64,000 bases of DNA from Roseibium sp. Sym1 (GTDB taxonomy: Bacteria > Pseudomonadota > Alphaproteobacteria > Rhizobiales > Stappiaceae), in NCBI RefSeq assembly GCF_027359675.1, contig NZ_CP114786.1, forward strand, positions 3,694,501 to 3,758,500. Direction: 5' to 3'. Positions 1-8,515 of this stretch are shown in pieces (the first letter of the stretch is position 1; each line of letters starts with the position of its first letter). The translations under genes were made by a program, and so were the position numbers. The notes beneath the pieces were generated by a model. That model worked only from the letters and a program-made list of their open reading frames with translations. It was not told where the DNA came from and ran no database searches.

Positions 1-9
1 TGAGTTGGC

Positions 10-636
10 TCACCCCGCGCTACGCTGCAAAGTCGCGGTCATTGCGGCTGCAGACACGAGAAAGGCCCCGCCGATCTTGTTGACCAGCCTCAGAAGCGAC
101 GGGCTGCGCAGTTTCTGTCCAAGAGCCGCCGCGGCGAGTGCATAGAAGGCGGCATTGACAATTCCAAGTACCACGAAGGTGGTGCCCAGCAAGGTCAATT
201 GCGGAATGACCGGTGCCTGCGGTGCAATGAAGTGCGGCAGGAATGCCATGAAGAACACAATGCCCTTCGGATTCAATGCCGTGACAACATAGGCATGCCA
301 GAATATCTTCTTCGCAGGTATGTCAGCCACCTGTTGCGGGCCAAGCGCCATTGGACGGCTGCGCCACAACTTGATCCCGAGCCAAACCAGATAAGCGGCG
401 CCGATCCACTTCAGAACACTGAACGCAGTCGCGGACGCAGCCAGGATCGCTCCCAAGCCCATGAGAGAGGCCGTCGCCGCCGTCGCATCCCCAAGACCGA
501 CGCCCATCACGCTGGCGAAGGCGGATTTGCGCCCCTGGGTGAGCGCATAGCTGACCACAAGCATGATCGTGGGACCGGGGATGGCCAATACGACAAGCGT
601 GGCCGCGACATACGCGAGATAGAGCTCAAGTGTCAT
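10..636 (-). CDS. LysE/RhtB-family amino-acid exporter
   Basis: Inner-membrane exporter of about 208 residues, the usual length of the LysE/RhtB family, which exports amino acids or their derivatives. The N-terminal helix ends in the family hallmark PGPTIML (residues 20-26), followed by a small-residue-rich second helix (SVMGVGLGDA) and further hydrophobic helices reaching the C-terminus, about five or six in total. The start at 636 is preceded by a GGGACA-type ribosome site. The gene is transcribed away from the extensin-like gene, so the ~90 bp between them holds both promoters. The substrate cannot be told from sequence; homoserine, threonine or lysine are the family precedents. Confidence 0.9.
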   Translation of the reverse strand: MTLELYLAYVAATLVVLAIPGPTIMLVVSYALTQGRKSAFASVMGVGLGDATAATASLMGLGAILAASATAFSVLKWIGAAYLVWLGIKLWRSRPMALGPQQVADIPAKKIFWHAYVVTALNPKGIVFFMAFLPHFIAPQAPVIPQLTLLGTTFVVLGIVNAAFYALAAAALGQKLRSPSLLRLVNKIGGAFLVSAAAMTATLQRSAG

Positions 637-727
637 GTGCTGTCCCTTCGAATTGCGGGGAAACGATAGACCCGGTCTGCCGAATGTTCAATCATGTCGA
701 GCAGGACGGCTACACGGACGGGACCGG

Positions 728-1504
728 ATGCAAAAACGCGACTTGAGATACGGTATCTGGCTGACCGGCCTTTGCCTGCTGACACTGTCCGCAAGTGCCG
801 CGGAACCTGTTCCCACTGCCGAGCCGCTGGTCCCGAGCCGGCCTGTGCCCTTCATCGCGGGCGTGGACGTTCCCCGACAAAAGCCGCCGGTTCCGTCAGT
901 TGACCCCGTGCTCCCTAGGCAGGGTCCGGCGTCGAAAGCGGCATGTGTCATACCTGGCGCCAGGATCGTGCACAAGGAGCCTTTCACGGGTGGGCTCGAA
1001 GGCAGCCTGCTCGATGACGAGGCCTGCGGTATCGCGGAACCGGTTGCTTTCAGAAGTGTTGTAGAGGGACGGATCGAGGTGACCTTGCCTGCATCTGTCA
1101 TCGTCTCCTGTGATTTTGCCCGCACGGTCACGAAATGGCTGCTGCAGGATGTCGTTCCGGCAGCTGTGAAACATCTGGACAGCGAATTGTCCGGGATCGG
1201 CAGTGGACCGGGATACCAGTGCCGCCGCCGAAACAACCTGCCTGACGGCAAACTGTCCGAACATGCCCTGGGCACGGCACTGGATATTTCCCATTTTGAG
1301 TTTCGTGACGGATCCAGAGTTTCAATAAGGGACGATTGGTCCGGAGACACAGCGAAGGGCCGCTTCCTGGAAGCAATTCACGCCGCGGCCTGTAATCGAT
1401 TTCCAACGGTGCTCGGCCCGAATGCAGATCCCAACCACAAGTCCCACATCCATCTCGATACCGGTTGCCATGGCCGTGACTGCACATATCTTATCTGCCA
1501 ATAA
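728..1504 (+). CDS. exported extensin-like family protein (peptidase M15-like fold)
   Basis: A 258-residue protein with a signal peptide (residues 1-25, ending SASA-A) and a proline-rich linker (about 26-65), followed by the extensin-like C-terminal domain. That domain carries a zinc carboxypeptidase-like signature: SEHALGTALDIS (H179, D186) and SHIHLD (H240, H242), matching the SxHxxGxAxD and HxH pattern of VanY/DacB-type peptidases. Six or more cysteines suggest disulfides in the periplasm. A role in trimming peptidoglycan peptides is inferred from the motifs; the family is mostly uncharacterised. The ATG at 728 is chosen because it begins the signal peptide; a longer in-frame reading to 635 lacks one. 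Confidence 0.85.
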   Translation: MQKRDLRYGIWLTGLCLLTLSASAAEPVPTAEPLVPSRPVPFIAGVDVPRQKPPVPSVDPVLPRQGPASKAACVIPGARIVHKEPFTGGLEGSLLDDEACGIAEPVAFRSVVEGRIEVTLPASVIVSCDFARTVTKWLLQDVVPAAVKHLDSELSGIGSGPGYQCRRRNNLPDGKLSEHALGTALDISHFEFRDGSRVSIRDDWSGDTAKGRFLEAIHAAACNRFPTVLGPNADPNHKSHIHLDTGCHGRDCTYLICQ

Positions 1505-1575
1505 ACTTATCTCACCTTGCAATTTATCCTGAAGATTGTTCCCTTGAGGCACTGACTCCAAATGACAGGCTGCGC

Positions 1576-2796
1576 ATGGAACGCTACGAAACCGCCGTTG
1601 AGGCTGCTCTCGATCTTCGTCCGGATCAGCCTGTCTACTGCTTCCGCCCCGAAGTTCTGAAGCAGGATGCACAACAGTTTCAAAGCCTGTTTCCAGGGAA
1701 AACGGCTTACGCCGTGAAGACGAACGGAGAGCCGTTTGTTCTCAAAACGCTCGCGGATGCCGGGATCGGTTGTTTTGATGTTGCCTCGCCGGCGGAGTTC
1801 GCCGCGGTGCGCCAGGCTGCTCCGAAAGCGGAGATGCTCTACATGCATCCGATCAAGGCACAATCCGACATCAGGCTGGCGCTGGAAGACTATCGGATCC
1901 GGACACTTTCCCTCGATCATGAAGACGAGGTCGCCAAGATCCTGCGCATCGTTCGCGCGCTGGACATCGATCCAGGCAAGATCACCTTGTTCGTCCGAAT
2001 TGCGACCAAGGGCCATGCAGCCTACGAATTGTCCAAGAAATTCGGAGCTGCGCCGGGACATGCGGTGGAACTGCTGCAACGGATCCACCGTATCGGTTTC
2101 AGATGCGGATTGTGTTTTCACGTCGGCAGCCAAGTCGAGGAACCCGAAACCTACGAACGTGCCCTTGCTTCCGCGGACTGGATCCGGTCGCGCGCAGGAG
2201 TGCCGATCGTCGAACTGGATGTCGGCGGCGGTTTTCCTGCCGTCTATGGTCACGATCCTCGCCGCAAGGTGCGCGAAATGCCCTCACTCGAAGAGTTGAT
2301 GGGGCAGCTGAAGGCCGATATTGCGGACTGGGAGTTTGACACTCTGCCACTTGTCGCCGAGCCGGGAAGGGTGATCGTGGCGAGGTCGATCTCGTTGATT
2401 GTGCGGGTGCTTCTGAAGAAGGGGCGCCGCCTCTATATCAACGATGGCATCTGGGCATCATTGTCGGACAGCTGGACTGGCAAGATCACCTTGCCCGCAC
2501 GCTTCATTCCGGATCCGGCCCGCAAGACCCGCTCCGGCCGACCGGATGAGATCGTACCGTTCAAGGTGTGCGGCGCGACCTGTGACAGCGTCGATATTCT
2601 CTCTCGTCCGTTCTGGCTGCCGGAAACCGTCGATACCGGTGACTGGATCGAAATCGGCCATATCGGGGCCTACAGCCTTTCCTTGCGCACGCGGTTCAAC
2701 GGCTTCTATCCTGACAAGGTCATTGAGGTCGAAACGCCCTTTGATGCGGGCGCTGCGCCGGAAGGGTTTGCTTCCATCGAGACGATGGCGGACTAG
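1576..2796 (+). CDS. type III PLP-dependent decarboxylase (ornithine/lysine/diaminopimelate decarboxylase family)
   Basis: A 406-residue fold-type III decarboxylase of the alanine-racemase-like barrel class. Visible residues are the PLP-binding lysine in AYAVKTN (K48), HVGSQ (182-186), the phosphate-binding GGG (217-219), EPGR (262-265) and the CDS active-site loop (C336, D337) followed by GAYS near the C-terminus. The lack of a LysA-type motif set and the size fit eukaryote-like ornithine or ornithine/lysine decarboxylases that make putrescine or cadaverine. It stands alone 71 bp after the extensin-like gene, with no polyamine gene beside it. Substrate choice is therefore inference; a related carboxy-amine decarboxylase is possible. 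Confidence 0.85.
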   Translation: MERYETAVEAALDLRPDQPVYCFRPEVLKQDAQQFQSLFPGKTAYAVKTNGEPFVLKTLADAGIGCFDVASPAEFAAVRQAAPKAEMLYMHPIKAQSDIRLALEDYRIRTLSLDHEDEVAKILRIVRALDIDPGKITLFVRIATKGHAAYELSKKFGAAPGHAVELLQRIHRIGFRCGLCFHVGSQVEEPETYERALASADWIRSRAGVPIVELDVGGGFPAVYGHDPRRKVREMPSLEELMGQLKADIADWEFDTLPLVAEPGRVIVARSISLIVRVLLKKGRRLYINDGIWASLSDSWTGKITLPARFIPDPARKTRSGRPDEIVPFKVCGATCDSVDILSRPFWLPETVDTGDWIEIGHIGAYSLSLRTRFNGFYPDKVIEVETPFDAGAAPEGFASIETMAD

Positions 2797-2892
2797 TCCG
2801 GAAAAAACGCGGCGACAAGCAGGGGACCAGTTCGGCTGATCTGTTGCCTGGCGCCGCGAGGTCACGGGGCTCATGTCCAAACGTGGCTGACC

Positions 2893-3327
2893 TTACTGGC
2901 AGAATTTCTGGACGCCGCTATAGGTCGTGAAAGTGCCGGTGGACGGGTTGAAGGACCGGTATCTCGAGGAGCAATACTGGTACCAGGCCGGACTCCATGG
3001 CTGATAGCCAACAGGACCGTCGATGCGGCCGGGATAGGGAGCCGGAGGATAGTAGTTCGCAGGTGGCGGCCCCGCATAAGTCGGCTGACTGGTCGCTCCA
3101 AGAAGGATTGCGCCGGCAGCCAGTCCGATGACGCCTGCCGCAACGGCGGCGCCGAGATTGTCATTGTTTTTGTGACGGCGGTGCTTGCGATGTTTGCGAT
3201 GGTAATGCTGATTGTCGCCCCGATCGTTCCAACCATGCCGTGGACCTGCCTCGGCGGTTGCGACCGTCGGAAGTAGAAGAGCGCCTGTCAGTGCCGCTGC
3301 AATGAGGCGTTTGCTGGTGATGTTCAT
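2893..3327 (-). CDS. BA14K-family exported protein
   Basis: A 144-residue protein with a signal peptide ending near ATAEA. It has a strongly basic His/Arg/Lys stretch (HRKHRKHRRHK), then a glycine/alanine-rich hydrophobic segment that may span the membrane, and a C-terminal BA14K signature, WYQYCSSRYRSFNPSTGTF, ending in KFCQ. BA14K proteins are small immunoreactive or lectin-like envelope proteins known from Brucella and other Hyphomicrobiales; the molecular role is unknown. The ATG at 3327 is preferred over one 15 bp upstream because GGAGAGA sits 7-8 bases before it. It is convergent with the decarboxylase gene and divergent from the HugZ-like gene. Confidence 0.85.
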   Translation of the reverse strand: MNITSKRLIAAALTGALLLPTVATAEAGPRHGWNDRGDNQHYHRKHRKHRRHKNNDNLGAAVAAGVIGLAAGAILLGATSQPTYAGPPPANYYPPAPYPGRIDGPVGYQPWSPAWYQYCSSRYRSFNPSTGTFTTYSGVQKFCQ

Positions 3328-3513
3328 CGGTTCTCTCTCCATTGGGCCGCGCCTTTCAAGTGGCGCCGTAGCTGATGATGTGAAGATCACACATGCGCCC
3401 TGAACCGGTTCTGAGATTGCCGTTCATCTCTCGTTCAGATTTCTCTTGTGGGCTCGGCACGGTTCGGACAAACCTAGCCGGACCTTGAAATGGCAACGCG
3501 ATCGGAGGCCCTT

Positions 3514-4290
3514 GTGTCAAACCCGGGTGAAGACAGGCAGGAACCAAAATCGGTTATTCGTCCGACGGACGACCAGGCACGCCAATTGGCCAAAGGCCTT
3601 GTCCGCGCTGCCCGTTTCGGGGCGCTTGCCGCCATTGAAGCAGGGAGCGGGGATCCTCTCGCCAGCCGGGTTGCGGTCGCCACGGATCTTGACGGGACAC
3701 CGGTCATTCTTACAAGCACCCTGTCGGGCCATACGGCTGCCATCAAGGAAACGCCAGCCTGTTCCCTGCTTGTCGGGGAACCGGGAAAGGGCGATCCGCT
3801 TGCTCATCCAAGAGTGTCGCTTTTCTGCGAAGCGCGGCAAATCGAGCGAGGCAGCAAAGATCACACCCGGGTGCGTAGACGCTATCTGGCGCGTCATCCC
3901 AAGGCTGAACTCTATGTCGACTTCGGCGACTTTGCCTTTTTTCGGCTGGAGCTCAACCGGGCAAGCCTGAATGGCGGTTTTGGCAAGGCGTTTGCGCTCG
4001 AACAGTCGGACCTGCTCACGCCCGTCGCTGATCTCGAGCAATGGGCCGCCATGGAGGACGGCGCCGTGGCCCATATGAACGAAGACCATGGCGAAGCCGT
4101 CAGGCTTTATGCAGAGGTGTTGCTCAAGGCCGGAAGCGCCAACTGGCGACTGGCCTGTCTTGATCCTGATGGGCTGGATCTTGTTGCTGGAGACCGTACC
4201 AAACGGCTGTGGTTTTCAGAGCGACTGACGGATCCGCAAGATCTGCGACCAACTCTGGTCGCGCTTGCCTTGCAAGCGCGCAACAACTGA
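3514..4290 (+). CDS. HugZ-type FMN-binding split-barrel protein with DUF2470 domain
   Basis: The N-terminal ~150 residues form a pyridoxamine-phosphate-oxidase-like split barrel (LVRAARFGALAAI, then SRVAVATDLDGTPVIL). The C-terminal ~85 residues match the DUF2470 domain with the heme-associated MNEDHGEAVRLYAE motif. This pairing is typical of the HugZ/HutZ group, several members of which bind or degrade heme; heme oxygenase activity is inferred, not shown. The GTG at 3514 is preferred because a clear GGAGG lies five bases upstream; an in-frame ATG at 3490 would add eight residues with a weak ribosome site. No heme-uptake genes are adjacent. Confidence 0.8.
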   Translation: MSNPGEDRQEPKSVIRPTDDQARQLAKGLVRAARFGALAAIEAGSGDPLASRVAVATDLDGTPVILTSTLSGHTAAIKETPACSLLVGEPGKGDPLAHPRVSLFCEARQIERGSKDHTRVRRRYLARHPKAELYVDFGDFAFFRLELNRASLNGGFGKAFALEQSDLLTPVADLEQWAAMEDGAVAHMNEDHGEAVRLYAEVLLKAGSANWRLACLDPDGLDLVAGDRTKRLWFSERLTDPQDLRPTLVALALQARNN

Positions 4291-4629
4291 CCGAAAAGTT
4301 TCGACAGGTCGTCTGGAAGCGGCATCGTCACTTGCCCCGCACATTGCCGGCGGGTAAGCATGATTCTTGATTTCAATCAGGACAATTGAATTGCCTACGC
4401 GCTGACCGGTCTTCGATCCCACCCGGCATTTCTCCAAATGCTTGATCTGACTTGTTCGTCATGGTGGCGGATCGGGACCGGTGTGGCTTGGCCAAACCGT
4501 ATCTGACCTTTCCGATACGCCTCTCTTGTTTTCAGTCAGCCAGACTGAGTGTCTTCCCGTGGTCTCACCCGTCGGGAGGACCGTCCCGGCAGCCCGTTGA
4601 CGGACTTCCTTTTCCGGAAGGCCATTGGC
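4291..4629. other. 339-bp intergenic region
   Basis: No convincing gene is visible on either strand between the HugZ-type gene and the DUF1062 gene. The only structured element noticed is a near-perfect FNR-like dyad at 4367-4380. The rest has the base composition of the surroundings and no stem-loop with a T-run. Confidence 0.5.
4367..4380. promoter_or_regulatory. possible FNR/FixK-type box
   Basis: TTGATTTCAATCAG matches the TTGAT-N4-ATCAA consensus of Fnr/FixK/Anr regulators at nine of ten specified positions. It lies about 250 bp before the DUF1062 start and 77 bp after the HugZ-type gene, so its target is unclear. One 14-bp match can arise by chance. Confidence 0.3.
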
Positions 4630-5250
4630 ATGTCGTCCCTTTTCAACGTCGAGTGGACCATTCGCTGTTCCGCTCCGCCCGCAATTCTTCGTCCATGCGC
4701 ACGCTGCGCTACAACTCGATCGTTTGTTTCAACAGGTAGATTTCGGCTCAATGCCAATGGCAGCAGGCTGGATGCCTGGCTCGTCTACAGCTGCAGGATA
4801 TGCCGCAAATCCTGGAATCGTTCGATCTTTGAACGCAGGCCAGTCAGCAGCATGACATCTCGGGATTTTCGCGCCCTGCACTCCAACGATCCCGAATACG
4901 CCGAGCGTATCGCGCGCGCGCCTTTCAAAGGTGGGGGCGGCTGGGCGTCGCCTGACGGTGATTTCACCCTGACCAGGAAGAGTATCCCCAATTCAGGAGC
5001 GGAGAACTGTCCGATCCTGCTTGTTATCCGCAATCCGGATCTTGCGCGTGTCCGGCTCGACAAGGTTCTGGTTCGGGGGCTTCGGAGGAATCGGAAAGAT
5101 GTGCTCGATCTGGTGGAGAGTGGCGTCCTTCGCGTCCAGAACGCATCTCCGAAGGTCCTTCGGCGTTTGACGCCCGCCGTGGTGGCGATCGAATGTCATG
5201 CCATTGAAGGACACGAGGTCCTGCAATTCCTGCGAGGCATGCCTGATTAG
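4630..5250 (+). CDS. DUF1062 domain-containing protein
   Basis: A 206-residue protein beginning FNVEWTIRCSAPP and continuing RPCARC...GRFRLNANGSRLDAWL...YSCRICRKSWNRSIFERR. That is the DUF1062 pattern with two CxxC pairs forming a likely zinc ribbon. The remainder is basic and contains an RNA-binding-like segment (VRLDKVLVRGLRRNRKDVLDLVESG) that resembles an S4 domain. Function is unknown; the zinc ribbon plus S4-like region suggests nucleic-acid contact, which is inference. The ATG at 4630 is chosen because GGAAGG sits eight bases upstream; the reading frame extends further 5' without similarity. Confidence 0.75.
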   Translation: MSSLFNVEWTIRCSAPPAILRPCARCATTRSFVSTGRFRLNANGSRLDAWLVYSCRICRKSWNRSIFERRPVSSMTSRDFRALHSNDPEYAERIARAPFKGGGGWASPDGDFTLTRKSIPNSGAENCPILLVIRNPDLARVRLDKVLVRGLRRNRKDVLDLVESGVLRVQNASPKVLRRLTPAVVAIECHAIEGHEVLQFLRGMPD

Positions 5251-5286
5251 GCGGTGTGCAGCAGCGCTTTGAAGGCGGCAATCCGC

Positions 5287-6186
5287 CTATGTAACGGTTT
5301 CTCCGGCGCGGTCGAACACGATCCGGTTACGACCTGCCTTTTTGGCGGCATACATCGCTGTGTCAGCGGCGTTGATAGCGTCGGCGACCTGTTCATGTAC
5401 GGCCAGTTCGGCGATGCCGAACGAAGCGGTCACCGACAGGTTCAGGTCGTTCTTGATGTTGTAAATCCTTCCGGCGCAGGCTTTTCGAAGCCGCTCGGCG
5501 ACGCGCGTGACGGTGGGTTGGCTGACACCGCTAATGCACAGCAGGAATTCTTCACCGCCGTAGCGGAAGAACAGATCATCATCACGGATATGATCCCTGA
5601 CCAAAGCGGCAAACCCTTTCAGGACACGGTCACCAACTTCGTGGCCATGGTCATCATTGACTGACTTGAAATGGTCGAGGTCGATCATGATGACCCATGC
5701 CCGTCTGTTCCTGGTGGTTGCCACACGTCTTCGTTCCTCAAGACGAACGGTCATCAGTGACCTGTTTTCCGCTCCCGTCAGGGGATCCGTGGCGTTGATC
5801 GAAGCGACCAACGCGTCGTAGGCAGATTCCATAAGGACTACAAAACGCTCGGACGAGGACAAGAATTCATCGTAGAGGTGTACGTCGATTGTTGCGCCGT
5901 CCTGGACAGTCGTCGCCATTTTGCGGGCCAGGTCATGGACACTTTTGTGCAGGCTGATCAGGTGTTCCAGTGTTTCCGGGTCGATATCGAGCTTTCTTGC
6001 ACGCGTTTCCAGCCAGTTTCCCAACGTACAATGCATATGCGCGTCGGTGGCAATCATTTCCCGTGTGGGTTCAAGACCGCATATCAGCGTCTTGTTCAGG
6101 CGGTAGACCCAGTTCCTGTGGCTGTTCAGCATTGTGTCCAGCTGTCTGGCTGTTTCTTCCTGTTTTTTGGTCTGTGTCGGTATCAT
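5287..6186 (-). CDS. diguanylate cyclase with N-terminal CZB zinc-binding domain (DgcZ-like)
   Basis: A 299-residue soluble enzyme with the layout of E. coli DgcZ (YdeH). An N-terminal chemoreceptor zinc-binding domain (about 10-130) carries H23, C53, H80 and H84, each one residue after the DgcZ zinc ligands H22, C52, H79 and H83. The GGDEF domain (about 135-295) has the active-site GGEEF at 210-214, DxDHFKxxND upstream, and an RxxD inhibitory-site motif at 201-204. It should make c-di-GMP from two GTP, with zinc expected to inhibit and c-di-GMP to feed back. It lies downstream of a chemoreceptor gene on the same strand, with a 279-bp AT-rich gap, so a separate promoter is likely. Confidence 0.9.
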   Translation of the reverse strand: MIPTQTKKQEETARQLDTMLNSHRNWVYRLNKTLICGLEPTREMIATDAHMHCTLGNWLETRARKLDIDPETLEHLISLHKSVHDLARKMATTVQDGATIDVHLYDEFLSSSERFVVLMESAYDALVASINATDPLTGAENRSLMTVRLEERRRVATTRNRRAWVIMIDLDHFKSVNDDHGHEVGDRVLKGFAALVRDHIRDDDLFFRYGGEEFLLCISGVSQPTVTRVAERLRKACAGRIYNIKNDLNLSVTASFGIAELAVHEQVADAINAADTAMYAAKKAGRNRIVFDRAGETVT

Positions 6187-6465
6187 TTATGAGCGTTGAC
6201 CTATCCAACTGAAAAACAAGAGCCGTCTGAGTTCTTACGTATGGATCTTGCCAGCGACAATTGCCTGGCTCAAGAAATAGATATTTTTCTTTGAATATTC
6301 TTTTCTTTCCGGGTGTGATTTGTTTTTTTATACAACCTGTTATTGTTGTCTTCAGATTTTAAAACTTGATCTGTCCGGATTTCTACAGGTGTGAACATTC
6401 CTGCGGGCAATCTTGACGTAGCACCCGCCACAAGCGCCGGTGCGTCGGGCCCGGGGGCAAACAGG

Positions 6466-8220
6466 TCATGCGGCGCGCAAGTGCCCCAGGAAATCGTCCA
6501 GTCCCACCCGGATCGTACTGATCTGTGTGGAGACGTTCTGGATCTGGTCAACAACGTCCCTGACCTTGTCACCAGACGTTTGGGCGGCCTTGTTGACTTC
6601 GGCGATATTCACCGAAATATCCGCACTGCCCAGGGCAACTTCATTCGCGTTCTTGGCTATTTCGGACGTGACCGCGTTCTGTTCCTCGATGGCGGAGGCA
6701 ATTCCCGAAATCTGCTCCCGGATGTCGGACATGGATTTGACAACTGTCATGATCGATTGGGAACAGCTCACGGCGCCCGATTGCACGCCGCTCAGCTGCG
6801 ACCCGATCTGGTCGGTAGCATGGCCGGTCTGGGTCGCGAGTGCCTTGACCTCTGAGGCAACCACCGCGAATCCCTTGCCGGCCTCACCTGCTCTTGCAGC
6901 TTCTATGGTTGCGTTCAAGGCGAGCAGGTTTGTCTGCGCGGCAATGTCACTTATGAGCTTCAGCACTTCGTTTATTTCTTCGGCAGAGGTCGAAAGTGTG
7001 CCGACGGTGTCACTGGATGCTCCGGCCTGCTGGGACGTTTGTTCTGTTGATGTGTTGGCCAGCGAAACCTGACGGCTGATTTCCTGGATGGAACTTGCCA
7101 GTTCCTCAGAAGCCGAGGCGACGGATTGAACGCAGGCGCTGGCCTGGTTCGCAGCGGCGGCAACCGTGTGGGAACGCTCCTCTGTTTCCCGGCTGTTCCG
7201 CGCAAGCTGATCTGCCCCCTCCGCAAGATCCTCCAGGGCTTTCACGGCCGAGTCGCAGCTCGTCATCAACAGGCCTTCCAACTGGTCTGCCAGTCTAAGC
7301 CGGGTATCCCTGCGGTCCACTTCCGCCTGCAATTCCTCTTCGCGTGCCTGATCCTGCAAGCGTTTCATTTCGATCGTGTTCAGGCGAAAGGTTTCGAAGG
7401 CACCGGCAACCTTACCGATTTCGTCTCTCGAATGGACACGGACTTCAACATCCGTGTTGCCCTTGGCCAGTTCCAGCAATCCACCGGCAACCTGGTCAAG
7501 CGGTTTGGAAATCATGAAACGCGAGAACAGGATGGCTCCCAGTCCGCAAAGGACGAAGGTTGCAATGGCTGAGAAGACGATCTGTTGAAAGGCTTGCTTC
7601 TCATGGGTTTCGGCTGTCAATGCGGCACTGAGTGTGAACCGTTCGATCTCCTCCAGCAAGGCCACAAGCTCGTGATCAAGTCGTTCCTGTTCCTCTTCCA
7701 GCTGGAGAAGCAATCGACCGGCGGAAACGAGATCATTTTCCGAAACGTGTTGCAGGATTTCGTCGACGTGAGCCTCGTATTGCGCATATTCGGCTTCGAT
7801 GCGCTTGAGCTGTTCGACGGTCTTGAGAAATTCCCGGCGTTCCCCTTCAGAAGTGGACTGGTCGAGAGCATTTCGAGCCAGTTCCTCGGCTTTCAGAATT
7901 TCGTCACCGACCTGGGATTCCAGTTTCTTCAAGCTGGTCCTCAACGACTGGATGGCATCTGCTTCATCGTCCGAATGCACGCCAGCGAGACGCATGATTC
8001 TCTCGACGAGCGCGGCCTGTTCCAGCTGGTGATTGGTCACATGGCTGATCGCTTCCGTGAGGGGAATGTCTTTTTCCGCGATGTTGGCAAGTTCCTTGCC
8101 GATCGCATTCATCTGAAAAACGGCGACCAGGGCCACGATCACCAGGCCCAGAGACAAGAAAGCAACCAGTGCGAGGATCTTGCCCGCGACGGAGGTCGCA
8201 ATCGGATTTGACATGGTCAT
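6466..8220 (-). CDS. methyl-accepting chemotaxis protein with helical-bundle sensor
   Basis: A 584-residue chemoreceptor. TM1 spans about residues 14-36 and TM2 about 212-234. The periplasmic part between them is predicted all-helical and rich in Glu/Leu heptads, like four-helix-bundle sensors. A HAMP domain (about 235-290) follows, then the cytoplasmic signalling hairpin with the conserved tip [20 protein letters not shown]. No CheB/CheR-binding pentapeptide is visible at the C-terminus (HLRAA). No che or flagellar genes are nearby, so it is an orphan receptor acting with kinases encoded elsewhere. The ligand is unknown. Confidence 0.92.
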   Translation of the reverse strand: MTMSNPIATSVAGKILALVAFLSLGLVIVALVAVFQMNAIGKELANIAEKDIPLTEAISHVTNHQLEQAALVERIMRLAGVHSDDEADAIQSLRTSLKKLESQVGDEILKAEELARNALDQSTSEGERREFLKTVEQLKRIEAEYAQYEAHVDEILQHVSENDLVSAGRLLLQLEEEQERLDHELVALLEEIERFTLSAALTAETHEKQAFQQIVFSAIATFVLCGLGAILFSRFMISKPLDQVAGGLLELAKGNTDVEVRVHSRDEIGKVAGAFETFRLNTIEMKRLQDQAREEELQAEVDRRDTRLRLADQLEGLLMTSCDSAVKALEDLAEGADQLARNSRETEERSHTVAAAANQASACVQSVASASEELASSIQEISRQVSLANTSTEQTSQQAGASSDTVGTLSTSAEEINEVLKLISDIAAQTNLLALNATIEAARAGEAGKGFAVVASEVKALATQTGHATDQIGSQLSGVQSGAVSCSQSIMTVVKSMSDIREQISGIASAIEEQNAVTSEIAKNANEVALGSADISVNIAEVNKAAQTSGDKVRDVVDQIQNVSTQISTIRVGLDDFLGHLRAA

Positions 8221-8465
8221 TTTAGATTTCCCGAGAGTACGGTGTTTCTGGACGACCTCCCTACATCGTTGAGTTGAGTTTAGGTGTGATCTGGTTGAAG
8301 AATTGGTAAATATGGTCCCTTTGAAGATTAAATAATTCGCGCTTAGGTAGAAATGTCAGGGTGTCTATTCACATCTGCAGATGTAACCTGTTTCAAGCTG
8401 CCGGCGGATCGCCTGTCCTCGACCAGCCGGCGTGAAGCGATGTAGGTTTCTGGCTCAAGATTGCA

Positions 8466-8494
8466 AAAAGCCGCGCTTGCAGGCGCGGCTTTTT
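8466..8494. terminator. Rho-independent terminator (usable on both strands)
   Basis: GCCGCGC and GCGCGGC pair around a short TTGCAG loop, flanked by five A residues on one side and five T residues on the other. It sits 22 bp after the stop of the oxoprolinase gene on the minus strand. Confidence 0.85.
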
Positions 8495-8515
8495 CGTTTT
8501 GACCTTTCCTGAAAA

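Noticed and set aside
1505..1575. Possible polyamine-responsive leader before the PLP decarboxylase
   Set aside because: Only 71 bp are available and no stem-loop or leader peptide is visible; known leaders of such genes are far longer.
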